Shown piece by piece: positions 44,905 to 54,707 of a DNA stretch of 64,000 nucleotides. The notes under the pieces were generated by a model. That model worked only from the letters and a program-made list of their open reading frames with translations, ran no database searches and was not told the DNA's origin. Location: assembly GCF_001689125.2 (NCBI RefSeq), contig NZ_CP015405.2, positions 1 to 64,000 of the forward strand. The letters are read 5' to 3'. A program made the position numbers and the translations under genes. Position 1 is the stretch's first letter, and every line of letters starts with the position of its first letter. The DNA comes from Blautia pseudococcoides (lineage in GTDB: Bacteria; Bacillota; Clostridia; Lachnospirales; Lachnospiraceae).

Positions 44905-45343
44905 ATGAAGGGATTCACCAGAGAGGATAAACGGTTTTCGCTGTGCGGGCTGAACTGCGGACTGTGCCCCATGCAGATTGGAGGGTATTGTCCCGGATGC
45001 GGAGGCGGTGAGGAAAACCAGTCCTGTGCCATTGCCGGATGCAGTCTGGAGCACGATAAAGTGGAATACTGCTGGCAGTGCGGGATTACCCGTGCGGCAG
45101 ATATGAAGGGATAGACGAATACGACAGCTTCATCACACACCGCAGCAGAGTAAAAGACATGCAGAAGGCTAAAGAGGCAGGCAGCAGGGCTTATGGGGAA
45201 GAACAGGCAGAGAAAGCGGAAATTTTTAGATATCTCCTTGGGCAGCCTTTGCCTCAAAGCTGTTCCGGGAAGCAGCCGGGGCACATGGGATAGAATTGAA
45301 ATTAAGAAAAAAGCCGGCCGGGAAGAGTCAGAAAACACCATAA
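44905..45343 (+). pseudogene. DUF3795 cysteine-rich protein, broken by two frameshifts
   Basis: The start is intact (ribosome-binding GAGGAGGATG; FSLCGLNCGLCPMQIGGYCP; CGGGEENQSCAIAGC). Around 45080 the reading moves to another frame (DYPCGRYEGIDEYDSFITHR, then RVKDMQKAKEAGSRAYG), and near 45240 to a third (AFASKLFREAAGAHGIELKL, stop at 45343). The three pieces together make one DUF3795 protein of about 145 residues. Two single-base errors in the assembly could produce the same picture. Confidence 0.8.
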
Positions 45344-45470
45344 ATTTTTTTTTGGAATTTTCCATTTCCTTTTATCTATGACTTTGATAGAATAGTTGGA
45401 GGGACTTATTGTCCTCCCAGACATCCGGCCTGTGTGCCGAATGACAAAAGATAAGAAAGCAGGAAAGAAA

Positions 45471-46190
45471 ATGGAAGGAAAGAAAAAGAGGATCTTCAGG
45501 GCATTCTGTGCGGCCTTCCCTTATACCATACCTATTTTTGCAGGGTTTTGGTTTTTGGGGCTGACCTATGGCATTTACATGAATGTCTCCGGATTTAGTT
45601 TTTGGTATCCCATGATCATGAGCTTGACCATTTTTGCAGGCTCCATAGAATTTGTGGTGGTCAATATGCTGCTGGGCGCGTTCAATCCCCTGCAGGCCTT
45701 TATCATGACCCTGATGATAAATGCCCGGCATTTATTTTACGGCATTTCCATGCTGGATAAATACAGAAATACAGGCTGGAAAAAAGGGTTCCTGATTTTT
45801 GGGATGTGTGATGAGAGCTTTACCATCAACTATACAGCAAAGATACCGGAAGACGTAGACAGAGGCTGGTTTATGTTTTTTGTGACACTGCTGAATTATT
45901 TTTATTGGTTTTCCGGTTCCACATTGGGGGGAATCTTCGGTTCTCTTCTGAAATTCAATACAGAAGGGCTTGACTTTGTTATGACTGCCATGTTTGTGGT
46001 TATCTTTATGGAGCAATGGCTCAAAGAAAAGAACCATGTGAGCTCTCTGCTGGGACTTGGTTTGTCTCTTCTGTGCCTGCTGGCCTTTGGGGCGGAGAAT
46101 TTCATGATCCCTGCCATGGCGGCAATTATAGGAGTGCTGACCCTGCTTCGGAAACCTATTGAAAAAGAAAGGGGGGAAGTTTGCCAATGA
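45471..46190 (+). CDS. azlC: AzlC-family branched-chain amino acid exporter, large subunit
   Basis: 239 residues. [52 protein letters not shown] and the [10 protein letters not shown] segment are hallmarks of AzlC. Several membrane helices. ATG 45471 (AGGAAAG upstream) is preferred; an in-frame ATG at 45441 is possible. It overlaps azlD by 4 bases. Exports branched-chain amino acids or analogues with AzlD (family knowledge). Confidence 0.92.
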   Translation: MEGKKKRIFRAFCAAFPYTIPIFAGFWFLGLTYGIYMNVSGFSFWYPMIMSLTIFAGSIEFVVVNMLLGAFNPLQAFIMTLMINARHLFYGISMLDKYRNTGWKKGFLIFGMCDESFTINYTAKIPEDVDRGWFMFFVTLLNYFYWFSGSTLGGIFGSLLKFNTEGLDFVMTAMFVVIFMEQWLKEKNHVSSLLGLGLSLLCLLAFGAENFMIPAMAAIIGVLTLLRKPIEKERGEVCQ

Positions 46191-46513
46191 CTCTTACGCA
46201 GCAGATCATAACGATCGGTATGGTGGTTCTGGGTACCATGCTCACCCGGTTTCTGCCCTTTCTGCTATTCCCCGCGGGAAAACCCACCCCCAAGTACATA
46301 CAATATCTTGGCAGGGTGCTGCCGGCGTCTGTCTTTGGGCTGCTGGTCATTTACTGCCTGAAGAATGTAAGTGTTTTTACAGGCAGTCACGGCATTCCCG
46401 AACTTCTGGCAATTCTGCTGGTGGTGGTGCTTCATCTCTGGAAACGGCAGATGCTATTATCTATAGCAGGGGGCACGGTGTTTTATATGATTTTAGTACA
46501 GACGGTTTTTTGA
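46187..46513 (+). CDS. azlD: AzlD-family branched-chain amino acid exporter, small subunit
   Basis: 108 residues with three to four membrane helices; [14 protein letters not shown] and [10 protein letters not shown] are typical of AzlD. It begins at ATG 46187 inside the azlC stop (ATGA), behind GGGGGGAAG. An in-frame TTG at 46181 is less likely. Confidence 0.9.
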   Translation: MTLTQQIITIGMVVLGTMLTRFLPFLLFPAGKPTPKYIQYLGRVLPASVFGLLVIYCLKNVSVFTGSHGIPELLAILLVVVLHLWKRQMLLSIAGGTVFYMILVQTVF

Positions 46514-46597
46514 ATAAAGGTATTGACTCTCCCATAATGTTACACCCTATACTCTAAATGAGCTCGAATCATTCACATATGTGAAAGGTAAAAAAAC

Positions 46598-47419
46598 ATG
46601 TTAAAAATAGGAGATTTTTCAAAACTGTCAAGGATCAGTATCCGTATGCTGCGGCATTACGATGAAATCGGTCTGCTGAAGCCGGAAAAGGTGGATGTGT
46701 TCACTGGCTACAGATATTATGACGAATCCCAGCTTCTGGACGGAGAGCGTATCCAGGTGCTAAAAAACATGGGATTTGGTCTCTCCGTGATCCGTGAGAT
46801 TATGGAGAATTATGCAGACCCAGGGGAACTGAAGCATTTTCTGGAGATTAAAAGACATGAAATTGCAGAGCAGGAGCAGATACTGAGGCAGAGAAAACAT
46901 CTGATTGACAGTACCATGGAGTGGCTGAGAAAGGATGGTAATATTATGGGATACGATGTAAGTCTGAAGATTCTGCCGAAACGTTATGTAGCCAGTGTGA
47001 GGCAGGTGATCCCTTCCTATGAGGAGGAGGGGAGGCTGTGGCATATTATGATGGAGGAGACATTGGGCAGGAACATTCGCTATGACAGCCCTGCTTATGA
47101 CCTGGCCGTATTTTATGATGGGGAGTATATGGAGAGGAATGTGGATGTGGAGGTGCAGCGGGCGGTAACCGGCACCTACCAGGACACAGAACATGTGAAA
47201 TTCAAAACTGCACCCCAGGTCCAGTATGCCGGAGCTGTTTTTAAAGGGCAGTATGAAAAGATCACAAAGGTGAATGAAGCAGTGGCTAAGTGGTGTGCGG
47301 ACAATGGGTATGAGTTTGACGGAATGGGATTTAACATTTATCATGTGGGACCAAAGGATACTCAGGTTCCGGAGGACTACGTGACGGAGGTTTGTTATCC
47401 GGTAAAGAAGAAACAGTAA
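46598..47419 (+). CDS. MerR-family regulator with GyrI-like effector domain
   Basis: 273 residues. An N-terminal MerR helix-turn-helix (LKIGDFSKLSRISIRMLRHY, then YDEIGLLKPEKVD and FTGYRYYDESQL), a coiled coil (about 75-115) and a C-terminal GyrI-like ligand-binding domain (from about 125 to the end, finishing VTEVCYPVKKK). BmrR-type proteins of this kind respond to hydrophobic or cationic drugs (family knowledge). Only a weak AAAGGT lies upstream. No transporter is adjacent. Confidence 0.9.
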   Translation: MLKIGDFSKLSRISIRMLRHYDEIGLLKPEKVDVFTGYRYYDESQLLDGERIQVLKNMGFGLSVIREIMENYADPGELKHFLEIKRHEIAEQEQILRQRKHLIDSTMEWLRKDGNIMGYDVSLKILPKRYVASVRQVIPSYEEEGRLWHIMMEETLGRNIRYDSPAYDLAVFYDGEYMERNVDVEVQRAVTGTYQDTEHVKFKTAPQVQYAGAVFKGQYEKITKVNEAVAKWCADNGYEFDGMGFNIYHVGPKDTQVPEDYVTEVCYPVKKKQ

Positions 47420-47423
47420 GGGG

Positions 47424-47783
47424 TGTCTGGGCACCGTGGAAGGCACTACGGCTGCTTATCCCGGACTCTATGCGGAACTGGCAGTGTTCGCTGAAAAGGG
47501 TACGGTTATTATACGAAACGGTGAACTGCTCTTTTATCAGTTCAAGGACGGGGAAAGCAAGGCGTTTTGTTGTCTGCAGAATCCTGAAAAAGCCAATGCA
47601 CTGCATCAGGATGCCGCCATTTCAACAGACTCACACAGACGGCAGTACCAGGATTTTGTACAGGCAATAAGGGAAGACAGAAAACCGCTGGTAACAGGGG
47701 AGGATGCTCTGGAAAGCCTGAAACTGATAAAAGCGATCTATGAATCCTCCAGGAAGAACCAAGAAGTTTATATATGCAGATGA
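47424..47783 (+). pseudogene. C-terminal fragment of a Gfo/Idh/MocA oxidoreductase
   Basis: About 118 readable codons without a start, directly after the MerR gene. GTTAAYPGLYAELAVFAEKG, SHRRQYQDFVQAIREDRKPL, then VTGEDALESLKLIKAIYESS are the usual end of the family's substrate domain. The Rossmann half is gone; the join with the MerR gene at 47420 looks like a deletion junction. Confidence 0.8.
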
Positions 47784-47953
47784 TCGGGGGTGGATTGAGG
47801 ATTACCGCTTGTCCTATACGGATGGGCGGTTTTTTTGTTATGTGGGAAAGCCGTCCGGATGTACATGCAGGTAAAGGCTGTCCCATCGGACCTGCCATGA
47901 CCCGCTCCTGACGGGAGCATTGGGCATATTTATCAGCCGCCATGGGCATTCTG

Positions 47954-48877
47954 TTAGGGAATGCGGAAATAATCTTTTGCTATCTGAATAAAATCCACAG
48001 CATAGGAAGTCAGATAAGCACCCTTCCGGTAAGCCAGGATCGTACTTGTAAAGGCATCGGGGTCATGGAGGGAAAAGCAGACCGGAGGGGTGGCAAAGGT
48101 CATGTTCTGGATATAAGTTTCCGGCGCAAAGCAAATCCCTTCGTTTTGCTGGACCAGCAAAAGCGCAGCCTGTGTATTCCGCGTGTAGAACGGAACTTTT
48201 GGTTCTATACCGTACTTTTTCAGAAGCCGTTCTGTTATGGCCCCAGTATTCTGCTCCGGAAAATGCAGAATAAATTTTTCGTTTCCAAGCCTGGACAAAT
48301 CCACCTGGGGATAAACGCAGACCTGGCAGGAAATGTTTCCTGCTTCTTTGGCAAGAGGGTGGGCAGGGGAAACCGCCAGCAGGATTTCTTCCTGGCCCAG
48401 AGTTTCATATTCCAGTTTGGGATTCAGGTTTCCGTCGCTGAAGATCGCAAAATCAATCCGGCTGTCTGTGAGAAGACGCTCCTGGATAGCGTAAGTCTCC
48501 TCCAGAAAGTTCAGACGGATATTGGGATGGATCCGGCGAAAAGCGGGAAGGATTTTGGGGATCATGCAGGAACTGCGCATCAGGGGAAAGGCAACGTTCA
48601 GCTCACCGTCATTTAAGGAACACAGATCATCCAGCTCCTTCTCCCATTCACGGGTCAGTTCCAGTACACGGGATGCGTATTCCATATACCGTCTTCCGGC
48701 GTAAGTTGGGATATAGCAGTTATCAATCCTGCTGAACAGCTTGACACCCAGTTCTCGTTCCAGTTTTCCAAGATGTTTGCTGAGGGTTGGCTGGGAGATA
48801 AAAAGCTCCTGAGCGGCTTTGGTCATATTCTGATGTTTGGCAATACAAAGCACGTAGTTCAATTCGTGGATGTTCAT
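47954..48877 (-). CDS. LysR-family transcriptional regulator
   Basis: 307 residues. Helix-turn-helix MNIHELNYVLCIAKHQNMTK, AAQELFISQPTLSKHLGKLE; substrate-binding domain from about 90. ATG 48877 has GGAAAGGTGGAAG upstream; the frame is open to 48964. Divergent from the purine permease and adenine deaminase genes, with a LysR-style palindrome between them, so it probably controls those genes and itself. Confidence 0.9.
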   Translation of the reverse strand: MNIHELNYVLCIAKHQNMTKAAQELFISQPTLSKHLGKLERELGVKLFSRIDNCYIPTYAGRRYMEYASRVLELTREWEKELDDLCSLNDGELNVAFPLMRSSCMIPKILPAFRRIHPNIRLNFLEETYAIQERLLTDSRIDFAIFSDGNLNPKLEYETLGQEEILLAVSPAHPLAKEAGNISCQVCVYPQVDLSRLGNEKFILHFPEQNTGAITERLLKKYGIEPKVPFYTRNTQAALLLVQQNEGICFAPETYIQNMTFATPPVCFSLHDPDAFTSTILAYRKGAYLTSYAVDFIQIAKDYFRIP

Positions 48878-48994
48878 AGAGTTTCTTCCACCTTTCCGCA
48901 GACAGTGTTTTAGGCTGGCCATGGGATTTTTACCTGGCTGTTGGACGGCGCAGTCAATGTCCAAACCTACTGGATCGTTACCGAATGGCTGCCG

Positions 48995-49013
48995 CTATTC
49001 CACTTTGGAATAG
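48995..49013. promoter_or_regulatory. Palindromic operator candidate between LysR and the purine genes
   Basis: CTATTCCA-CTT-TGGAATAG, perfect 8-bp arms. It contains the T-N11-A pattern of LysR sites (ATTCC-N5-GGAAT), 95 bases before the permease start and 118 bases from the LysR start. Confidence 0.6.
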
Positions 49014-49107
49014 AATTTATAGTTAAGATGAATTAGACTTCCGATCAGGGTTATCATACAATGAAAATGGAAAAGAATCAAGGAGATACGAATAGGAGAG
49101 AATCTAT

Positions 49108-50412
49108 ATGAAACAGTGGCTGGAAAAACAATTTAAATTATCAGAGTTTCATTCAAACGTCAGAACAGAGCTTCTGGCCGGTCTGACTACATTTGTGACC
49201 ATGGCCTATGTTCTGGCAACAGTGCCCAACATGATGGAGTCCGCAGGGCTGGACAAGCACGTAATGTTCACCGTGCTGATTCTGCTGGTCATCCTCACAA
49301 CCTGCGCAATGGCATTTTATACAAACCGCCCCTTTGCACTGGCGCCGGGACTTGGCAGTGTAGGTATTGTAACCGCAATGATAGCAAATGACGGGATCGC
49401 ACCGGATGTGGCCTCCGGTGTAATATTCTGGAGCGGTGTTCTGTTTATCGCAATATCCTTTCTGGGACTCAGGGAAGCAGTGGTAAAAGTTATTCCCGTC
49501 AGCCTGAAACACGCAGTAAGTGCAGGTATCGGCCTGTTTATTGCGCTCTTGGGTGCAAAGAGCTGCGGCCTGATCATTGCCAACGAGGCAAAGAAAAGCC
49601 TGGGCTTCGGTGACCTGACCGCGCCTACTGTGATCGTGGCAGTGATCGGCTTTGTGATTTTACTGATACTAAAAACAAGAAATGTGCCGGGGGATATGAT
49701 CCTGGCCATTGCCATCACCACTCTGGTGGGGATCCCTTTTGGCGTTACAAAAATGCCGGAAAGCCTGTTCACCATGCCTGCCAACATTGGCGGGCAGTTC
49801 CTGAACGTTGATTTTCTGGGAGCATTGAATTTTGCTTATATTCCCTTTTTGATCGCCCTTTTTGTACCTGACTTTTTCTCCACCTTCGGAACCGTTCTGG
49901 GTGTAGGGGCAAAAGCGGGATATCTGGACCAGGACGGCAACCTTCCGGGGATCGACAAATGTTTCAAGGTAGATGCAGTGGCAACCAGCTTCGGCGCGCT
50001 GTTTGGTATGCCCAGTATGACCACATATCTGGAGTCTTCAGCAGGTGTGGAGGCAGGAGGAAAGACCGGTTTGTCGGTGGTGTTTACCTCTATATTCTTC
50101 GGTCTGGCACTGTTCCTTGCACCGATTGCCCTTATGATCCCCTCAGCGGCTACTTCGCCGGTGCTGATGTATATTGGAATCAACATGCTGGGCGCCATGA
50201 AAAACATTAAGTTTCATGATTTTACAGAGGCATTTCCATCCTTTGTATGTATTGCGTTTACTATCTTTGGAAACAACATTGCAAACGGTATCTGCGCCGC
50301 TCTTCCCACCTATGTGGTCATGAAGATTTCAGCGGGAAAGATAAAAGAGATCCGTCCTGTTATGTGGGTGCTGGTGGCAGTCTGTGTGCTCTATTTCTAC
50401 TCAATTGTGTAA
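49108..50412 (+). CDS. NCS2/AzgA-family purine permease
   Basis: 434 residues, 12 or more membrane segments, no signal peptide. ELLAGLTTFVTMAYVLATVP and NRPFALAPGLGSVGIVTAMI belong to the AzgA-type hypoxanthine/guanine/adenine transporters. The next gene, adenine deaminase, 15 bases away, argues for adenine uptake. Ribosome-binding site AATAGGAGAG. No purine riboswitch is visible upstream. Confidence 0.92.
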   Translation: MKQWLEKQFKLSEFHSNVRTELLAGLTTFVTMAYVLATVPNMMESAGLDKHVMFTVLILLVILTTCAMAFYTNRPFALAPGLGSVGIVTAMIANDGIAPDVASGVIFWSGVLFIAISFLGLREAVVKVIPVSLKHAVSAGIGLFIALLGAKSCGLIIANEAKKSLGFGDLTAPTVIVAVIGFVILLILKTRNVPGDMILAIAITTLVGIPFGVTKMPESLFTMPANIGGQFLNVDFLGALNFAYIPFLIALFVPDFFSTFGTVLGVGAKAGYLDQDGNLPGIDKCFKVDAVATSFGALFGMPSMTTYLESSAGVEAGGKTGLSVVFTSIFFGLALFLAPIALMIPSAATSPVLMYIGINMLGAMKNIKFHDFTEAFPSFVCIAFTIFGNNIANGICAALPTYVVMKISAGKIKEIRPVMWVLVAVCVLYFYSIV

Positions 50413-50427
50413 GATGGGAGGTGCCTT

Positions 50428-52149
50428 ATGGAAAAGGCGGATTTACTGATAAAAAATACAAAAGTCTACAATTCATACCTGAAATGTTTTAAGCCTGCTG
50501 ATGTATATGTGCAGGAGGGAAGGATATTTTATGTGGATACCAGACAGGAGGAAACGCTTTCTCCGGATAAGGTGCTGGACGGAAGCGGATATCTGATGCT
50601 TCCCGGATTTATTGACATACACATGCATATTGAAAGCTCTATGATGACCCCGGTTTCCTTTGGGGAACGGGCAGCTTCCTGCGGGGTCACAACACTGGTT
50701 TCGGAACCTCATGAGATTGCCAATGTCATGGGAGTACAAGGGATCCACGAGATGATCAACGGGGCAAAAGACTCGCCTATTGATATTTTTTACGGAATTC
50801 CCAGCAGTGTTCCATCCACAAACGAGAGCCTGGAAACCACAGGCGGGGTTATCGGATTTGAGGAAATGAAGCATCTCATGAGAGAAGAGGGCGTTGTCTG
50901 CGTGGGAGAGATCATGAACTACCGCCAGATTGTCAAAGGCACTGAGATGGAGATCACCAGGTTCCTGGATTACCTCAGGGAGGAGGAACCTCAGGCAGTG
51001 ATTGAAGGTCATTGTCCTTCTTTGGTAGGTCTGGATCTGGCAAAATTCCTGTACAGGGGAATTGACGGGGACCATACAGAGCACACGCTGGAGGAGATCA
51101 GACAGCGTTTTGAAAATGGCATGTTTGTGGAACTCCAGGAGAAAATGCTGAAACCGGAGATTCTGGATCATATTATTGAAAACAGCCTTTTTGAGCACTG
51201 TTGTTTTGTCACGGATGATACCATGGCAGATGCTTTGCTTGAAAAGGGACAGCTTAACTATATTGTGAAAAAGGCAGTGGAGATGGGATTTCCTCTTAAA
51301 GAGGCGGTATACTGTGCGTCTTATACCCCGGCAAGACGAATGAATCTCAGGGACAGAGGCGCTTTGGCACCGGGAAGAAAGGCGGATTTCCAGCTTGTGA
51401 AAGAAGAGGCAGTATCCGGTTTTGAACCGGATCTTGTGTTCAAAGACGGGAAGGAGATTTTCCGTAAGGGAAGAGAAGGAAGGCAGTTAAAGCCTTATGG
51501 CTTTCCAACGGAATTTTATCACTCGGTACATTTGGAGAAGATAGAGCCTGAAGATTTGGAGCCAAAGGTCCAGGTAAAGGAAGGGTCTGTGCTGGTGCGG
51601 GTTATTGAAGTAAGTGACGGCCGCACGCAGACAAGAGAAAAACATGTCTCTATGGAAGTGGAAAATGGCCGTTTAAAATGGCAGGAAACCGGGTGTGTGC
51701 TGGCAGTTGTGCTGGAACGCCATGGAAAGAATGGCAATATAGGTTATGGGTTTGTAACCGGTGATTGTCTGAAACGGGGAGCGGCAGCTACCACCTATTA
51801 CCATGACCATCATAATCTTATGGTGATCGGTGCTGATTCTGAGGATATGCTCACAGCGGCCAGACGGCTGATCGAACTGCAGGGAGGAATCTGTACGGTG
51901 GAGAACGGTCAGGTGACAGCAGAACTTCCGCTGCCTGTATGCGGTATTCTTTCAGATCTTCCGGCGGATGATATTGGCAGAATGCTGGGGGATGTGAGAA
52001 GGAGTCTGGCAGGGCTGGGGTATGAGCATTATAATCCGATCATGTCACTTTGCACGCTGGGGCTTCCGGTGAGTCCGGCTTTGAAATTGACAGATTTTGG
52101 GGTGGTGGATGTGGAAACAGGGGAAGTGGTGGAATTGGTGGTGAAGTAG
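50428..52149 (+). CDS. ade: Adenine deaminase
   Basis: Converts adenine to hypoxanthine and ammonia for purine salvage. 573 residues; amidohydrolase metal ligands in GFIDIHMHIESSMM; SEPHEIANVMGV; EGHCPSL; the FVTDDTMAD region; and the C-terminal ade-specific YYHDHHNLMVIGADSEDM. GGAGGTG precedes the ATG. Forms an operon with the purine permease. A large palindrome starts 30 bases after the stop and may end transcription. Confidence 0.95.
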   Translation: MEKADLLIKNTKVYNSYLKCFKPADVYVQEGRIFYVDTRQEETLSPDKVLDGSGYLMLPGFIDIHMHIESSMMTPVSFGERAASCGVTTLVSEPHEIANVMGVQGIHEMINGAKDSPIDIFYGIPSSVPSTNESLETTGGVIGFEEMKHLMREEGVVCVGEIMNYRQIVKGTEMEITRFLDYLREEEPQAVIEGHCPSLVGLDLAKFLYRGIDGDHTEHTLEEIRQRFENGMFVELQEKMLKPEILDHIIENSLFEHCCFVTDDTMADALLEKGQLNYIVKKAVEMGFPLKEAVYCASYTPARRMNLRDRGALAPGRKADFQLVKEEAVSGFEPDLVFKDGKEIFRKGREGRQLKPYGFPTEFYHSVHLEKIEPEDLEPKVQVKEGSVLVRVIEVSDGRTQTREKHVSMEVENGRLKWQETGCVLAVVLERHGKNGNIGYGFVTGDCLKRGAAATTYYHDHHNLMVIGADSEDMLTAARRLIELQGGICTVENGQVTAELPLPVCGILSDLPADDIGRMLGDVRRSLAGLGYEHYNPIMSLCTLGLPVSPALKLTDFGVVDVETGEVVELVVK

Positions 52150-52179
52150 GGAGGGGATTGGTATAGGTATAGGGCGGAC

Positions 52180-52381
52180 GGAAGTGGCTGGGAGAGGACC
52201 GGGGGAGGGAGATGCCTGTGAGCGAAGCGTTCCGCTGCCACGGAGCTAACCTGCTCCCGTCTACTAAATTCATCGGCAATGGCCTCTTCATTAAGTAGCT
52301 GGGGCAGGTGGATCTCCGCGGAGCTCCACTATACATCGCTCACACGCATCTCCCTCCCCCGGTCCTCTCCCAGCCACTTCC
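52180..52381. repeat. 202-bp palindromic element 1
   Basis: The first 46 bases (52180-52225) and last 46 bases (52336-52381) are reverse complements with one mismatch. The interior also pairs partly (CCTGCTCCCGTCTACT with AGTAGCTGGGGCAGG). GGCGGACG lies immediately upstream, as in element 2. There is no reading frame of interest. It could be a large terminator for ade, a structured RNA or a MITE-like unit. Confidence 0.8.
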
Positions 52382-52509
52382 TGTTTGTCTATGACCCACA
52401 GGTTTTAGGCGGGATGAAAGAGTAAAAACTTAAAATGTATACATAATTTTAAGTGAGAATCACCCTCTGTAGATGGAGAGAAGAAACAGCAAAATAGATG
52501 ATTGGAAAT

Positions 52510-52677
52510 AGAGGAGGAGAGAAATGGGTATCCTCTACTGACATGAGATTAAGCCATTGCGGAATAGAAAAGGATCTGGAGCACTGCCCTTTGTGCGGTG
52601 CGTATCCATGTGTGCATATTGATTCCTATGTCCGGGAGGGCAGTGACAACAGAAATAGATTAGAAAAATTACGGTAG
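52510..52677 (+). pseudogene. DUF3795-like C-terminal fragment
   Basis: The open frame ending at 52677 reads LSHCGIEKDLEHCPLCGAYP, then CVHIDSYVREGSDNRN. Its C-x6-8-C-x2-C-x4-C pattern matches the second half of DUF3795 proteins. No start. Between element 1 and this fragment (52382-52509) I see nothing else. Confidence 0.5.
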
Positions 52678-52698
52678 GCAAAACAGGAGAATTAGAGA

Positions 52699-53283
52699 AT
52701 GAATATACTTGTACTTAACGGAAGTCCCCGTAAGAATGGAAATACGGAAATTATGGCGGATGCTTTTATAGAGGGGGCACGCAAAAGGGGGCATATGGTT
52801 GAAAAAGTGAATCTTGGGAACAGGAAGATCGCGCCTTGTCTGGCCTGTGAATTTTGTTTTACCCATAACGGTGTGTGCGTGCAGAAGGATGATATGGCGG
52901 AGATACTGGATAAGGTGGATAGCGCGGATATGATCGTTTTTGCATCACCTGTGTACTGGTTTTCTATCAGTGCGCAGTTAAAAGCTGCTATTGACAGACT
53001 GTATGCAAGAGCCAGAAAAGGGTTTAATATCCGATATGCGGTACTTCTTTTGGACTCCGCTTCAGATGGTGTTTACCGCTCTGCGATCGCTGCGTATGAG
53101 GATATCTGTGCCTATTTGAGATGGGAAGATAAGGGGATACTTACTGTACCGGGGATGGATACTAAGGGAGATATGGAGCGCTCTGAAGGTGTGAAAAAAG
53201 CATATGATCTGGGAAGATCCCTGGCATCAATTTCAGTAACAAGTTCATTATCATTTGATGTTTGGGCCGAATCTGTGACATAA
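52699..53283 (+). CDS. Flavodoxin/NADPH-dependent FMN reductase family protein, altered 3' end
   Basis: 194 residues. N-terminal FMN-binding LVLNGSPRKNGNTEIMADAF; iron-sulfur-flavoprotein-like cysteines in CLACEFCFTHNGVC; FASPVYWFSISAQLKAAIDR for the second FMN loop. It probably reduces a quinone, flavin or nitro-compound with NAD(P)H. The last 18 residues, after DLGRSLA, are encoded by sequence antisense to a MerR regulator, so the natural end was lost in a rearrangement near 53226. The conserved fold is nearly complete and the protein could still function. Confidence 0.85.
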   Translation: MNILVLNGSPRKNGNTEIMADAFIEGARKRGHMVEKVNLGNRKIAPCLACEFCFTHNGVCVQKDDMAEILDKVDSADMIVFASPVYWFSISAQLKAAIDRLYARARKGFNIRYAVLLLDSASDGVYRSAIAAYEDICAYLRWEDKGILTVPGMDTKGDMERSEGVKKAYDLGRSLASISVTSSLSFDVWAESVT

Positions 53284-54006
53284 ACTTCAAAAAGTGCACC
53301 ATTATTTTCGTAACCATTTTGCTCCGCCCATTCACATTGTTTTGCGTAAACAGACGGTAGATTAGAATATCCGCCATGTGAAATTGTTTTCAAACATAAT
53401 CCAAATCTCTTGTTCCTGTAACAACTTGTTCTACTGGAACGGCAAACTCTGTATCTAAACCTAAAGGCGTAAATTCATCACCATGATAAAGTACCATAGG
53501 TGGAGCATTAACTGTTAATTTATCATGTTGAATTTTTCTTAATATCGAATTAAAACAACAATCATATTGTTCTGCCAAGTCAAACTTATAAACCATTTTA
53601 CGAATAGAAACAAGGTGCATAACGGGTATTTCTACAAGTTGTATGTCAATGTTGCTTAAATAAGACATGATTAATTTACCTTGTTTCAAAGTTGTTATGT
53701 CCTCATTTAACTGTTCTGTAATTTGTGAGTATAGTTGTATCTTTTTTTCAAATTTTATCTTTTTTCTATGAAGTTCTAAACATAAATTTTCATTTATGTA
53801 ATAATCGCTCTAATTTCTTCCAAAGAAAAATCATACTGTTTTAAACGGTTAATAAATAGCATAGTTTCTAATTGTTCGATAGAATAGTATCTGTAACTAT
53901 TTTCTGGGTTAATTTTACTAGGTTTTATCAGCCCGATTTCATCATAGTAACGAAGCGTTTTTGTAGATACTTTACATATCCTTGAAAATTCGCCTATTGA
54001 TAGCAT
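53228..54006 (-). pseudogene. MerR-family regulator with GyrI-like domain, frameshifted and truncated
   Basis: On the minus strand the helix-turn-helix is intact (LSIGEFSRICKVSTKTLRYY, then DEIGLIKPSKINPENSYRYY). A frame change near 53800 leads to ENLCLELHRKKIKFEKKIQL and the effector domain, with another near 53390 (then KTISHGGYSNLPSVYAKQCE to DNELVTEI). The last few codons are replaced by the flavodoxin gene at about 53228. AT-richer than its surroundings, suggesting separate origin. Confidence 0.82.
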
Positions 54007-54047
54007 AAACGTCCTCCTTTCAGTTTACTTCATACTTATGTTACACC

Positions 54048-54473
54048 TTGACGTTAGGGGAAAGTCAATGCGGTAATTCTATGCACTATTTCATGATTCC
54101 AATGAGTGAGGAAACCTGCCAGACACTTCAAAAGGTGGTGGCAGAGCGAAAGAACGTACAGCCGATAGTAATTGACGGTTACAGTGATTTTGTATTCCTC
54201 AATCAAAAGGGCTATCCCATGACAGGGGCTTACTATACCTCTACGTTTGGAAATCTTGTCAAGAAGTATAACAAGAGCCACCAGGACGCATTGCCGAACA
54301 TCACGCCACATATCCTGCGACACACATTCTGTACCCGTTTAGCAAACAAGAACATGAATCCTAAGAGCTTACAGTACATCATGGGTCATTCCAGCATCAA
54401 TATCACGCTGAATCTGTACGCCCATGCGTCACTGGACGGTGTAAAGGCTGAAATGGTAAGTCTGATAGCGTAA
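54048..54473 (+). pseudogene. C-terminal fragment of a tyrosine recombinase (integrase)
   Basis: 141 codons match the catalytic half of conjugative-transposon integrases: ITPHILRHTFCTRLANKNMN with the HxxR box, LQYIMGHSSINITLNLYAHA with the second His and the nucleophile Tyr. The first catalytic Arg, the core-binding and arm-binding domains are missing and no ribosome-binding site precedes the frame. The repeated TTTACCACTT after the stop may be remains of its attachment region. It shows that an integrative element once sat here. Confidence 0.8.
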
Positions 54474-54650
54474 GAAATTTACCACTTATTTACCACTTTC
54501 CAAAGGCAAAACATGAGAGTTTATGAAAAGAAATGTGAAGTATCTTCCGATAGTAAAAATGCCCCTAAAGCCGATAGAATAAGGCTTTGCGGACATATAA
54601 AAAGTTATAAAGAGATAATCAAAATCTTATTTTAAGTTTCTAATGAAACG

Positions 54651-54707
54651 TAAAAAAGCCAAATGCGTAAGCCCATTTTTCAATCCACTTACGCATTTGA
54701 CTTTTTT
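54651..54707. terminator. Bidirectional terminator downstream of the YitT gene
   Basis: CAAATGCGTAAG (54660-54671) pairs with CTTACGCATTTG (54688-54699), flanked by an A-tract and a T-tract, so it works for the minus-strand gene and for anything arriving on the plus strand. Confidence 0.85.

Noticed and set aside
49014..49107. Purine riboswitch upstream of the purine permease
   Set aside because: The conserved purine-aptamer core (TATA...TCGTATAA style segments) is not present; only a LysR-type palindrome is seen.
49317..49787. 156-codon minus-strand frame in the purine permease gene
   Set aside because: Antisense shadow of a strongly conserved NCS2 gene.
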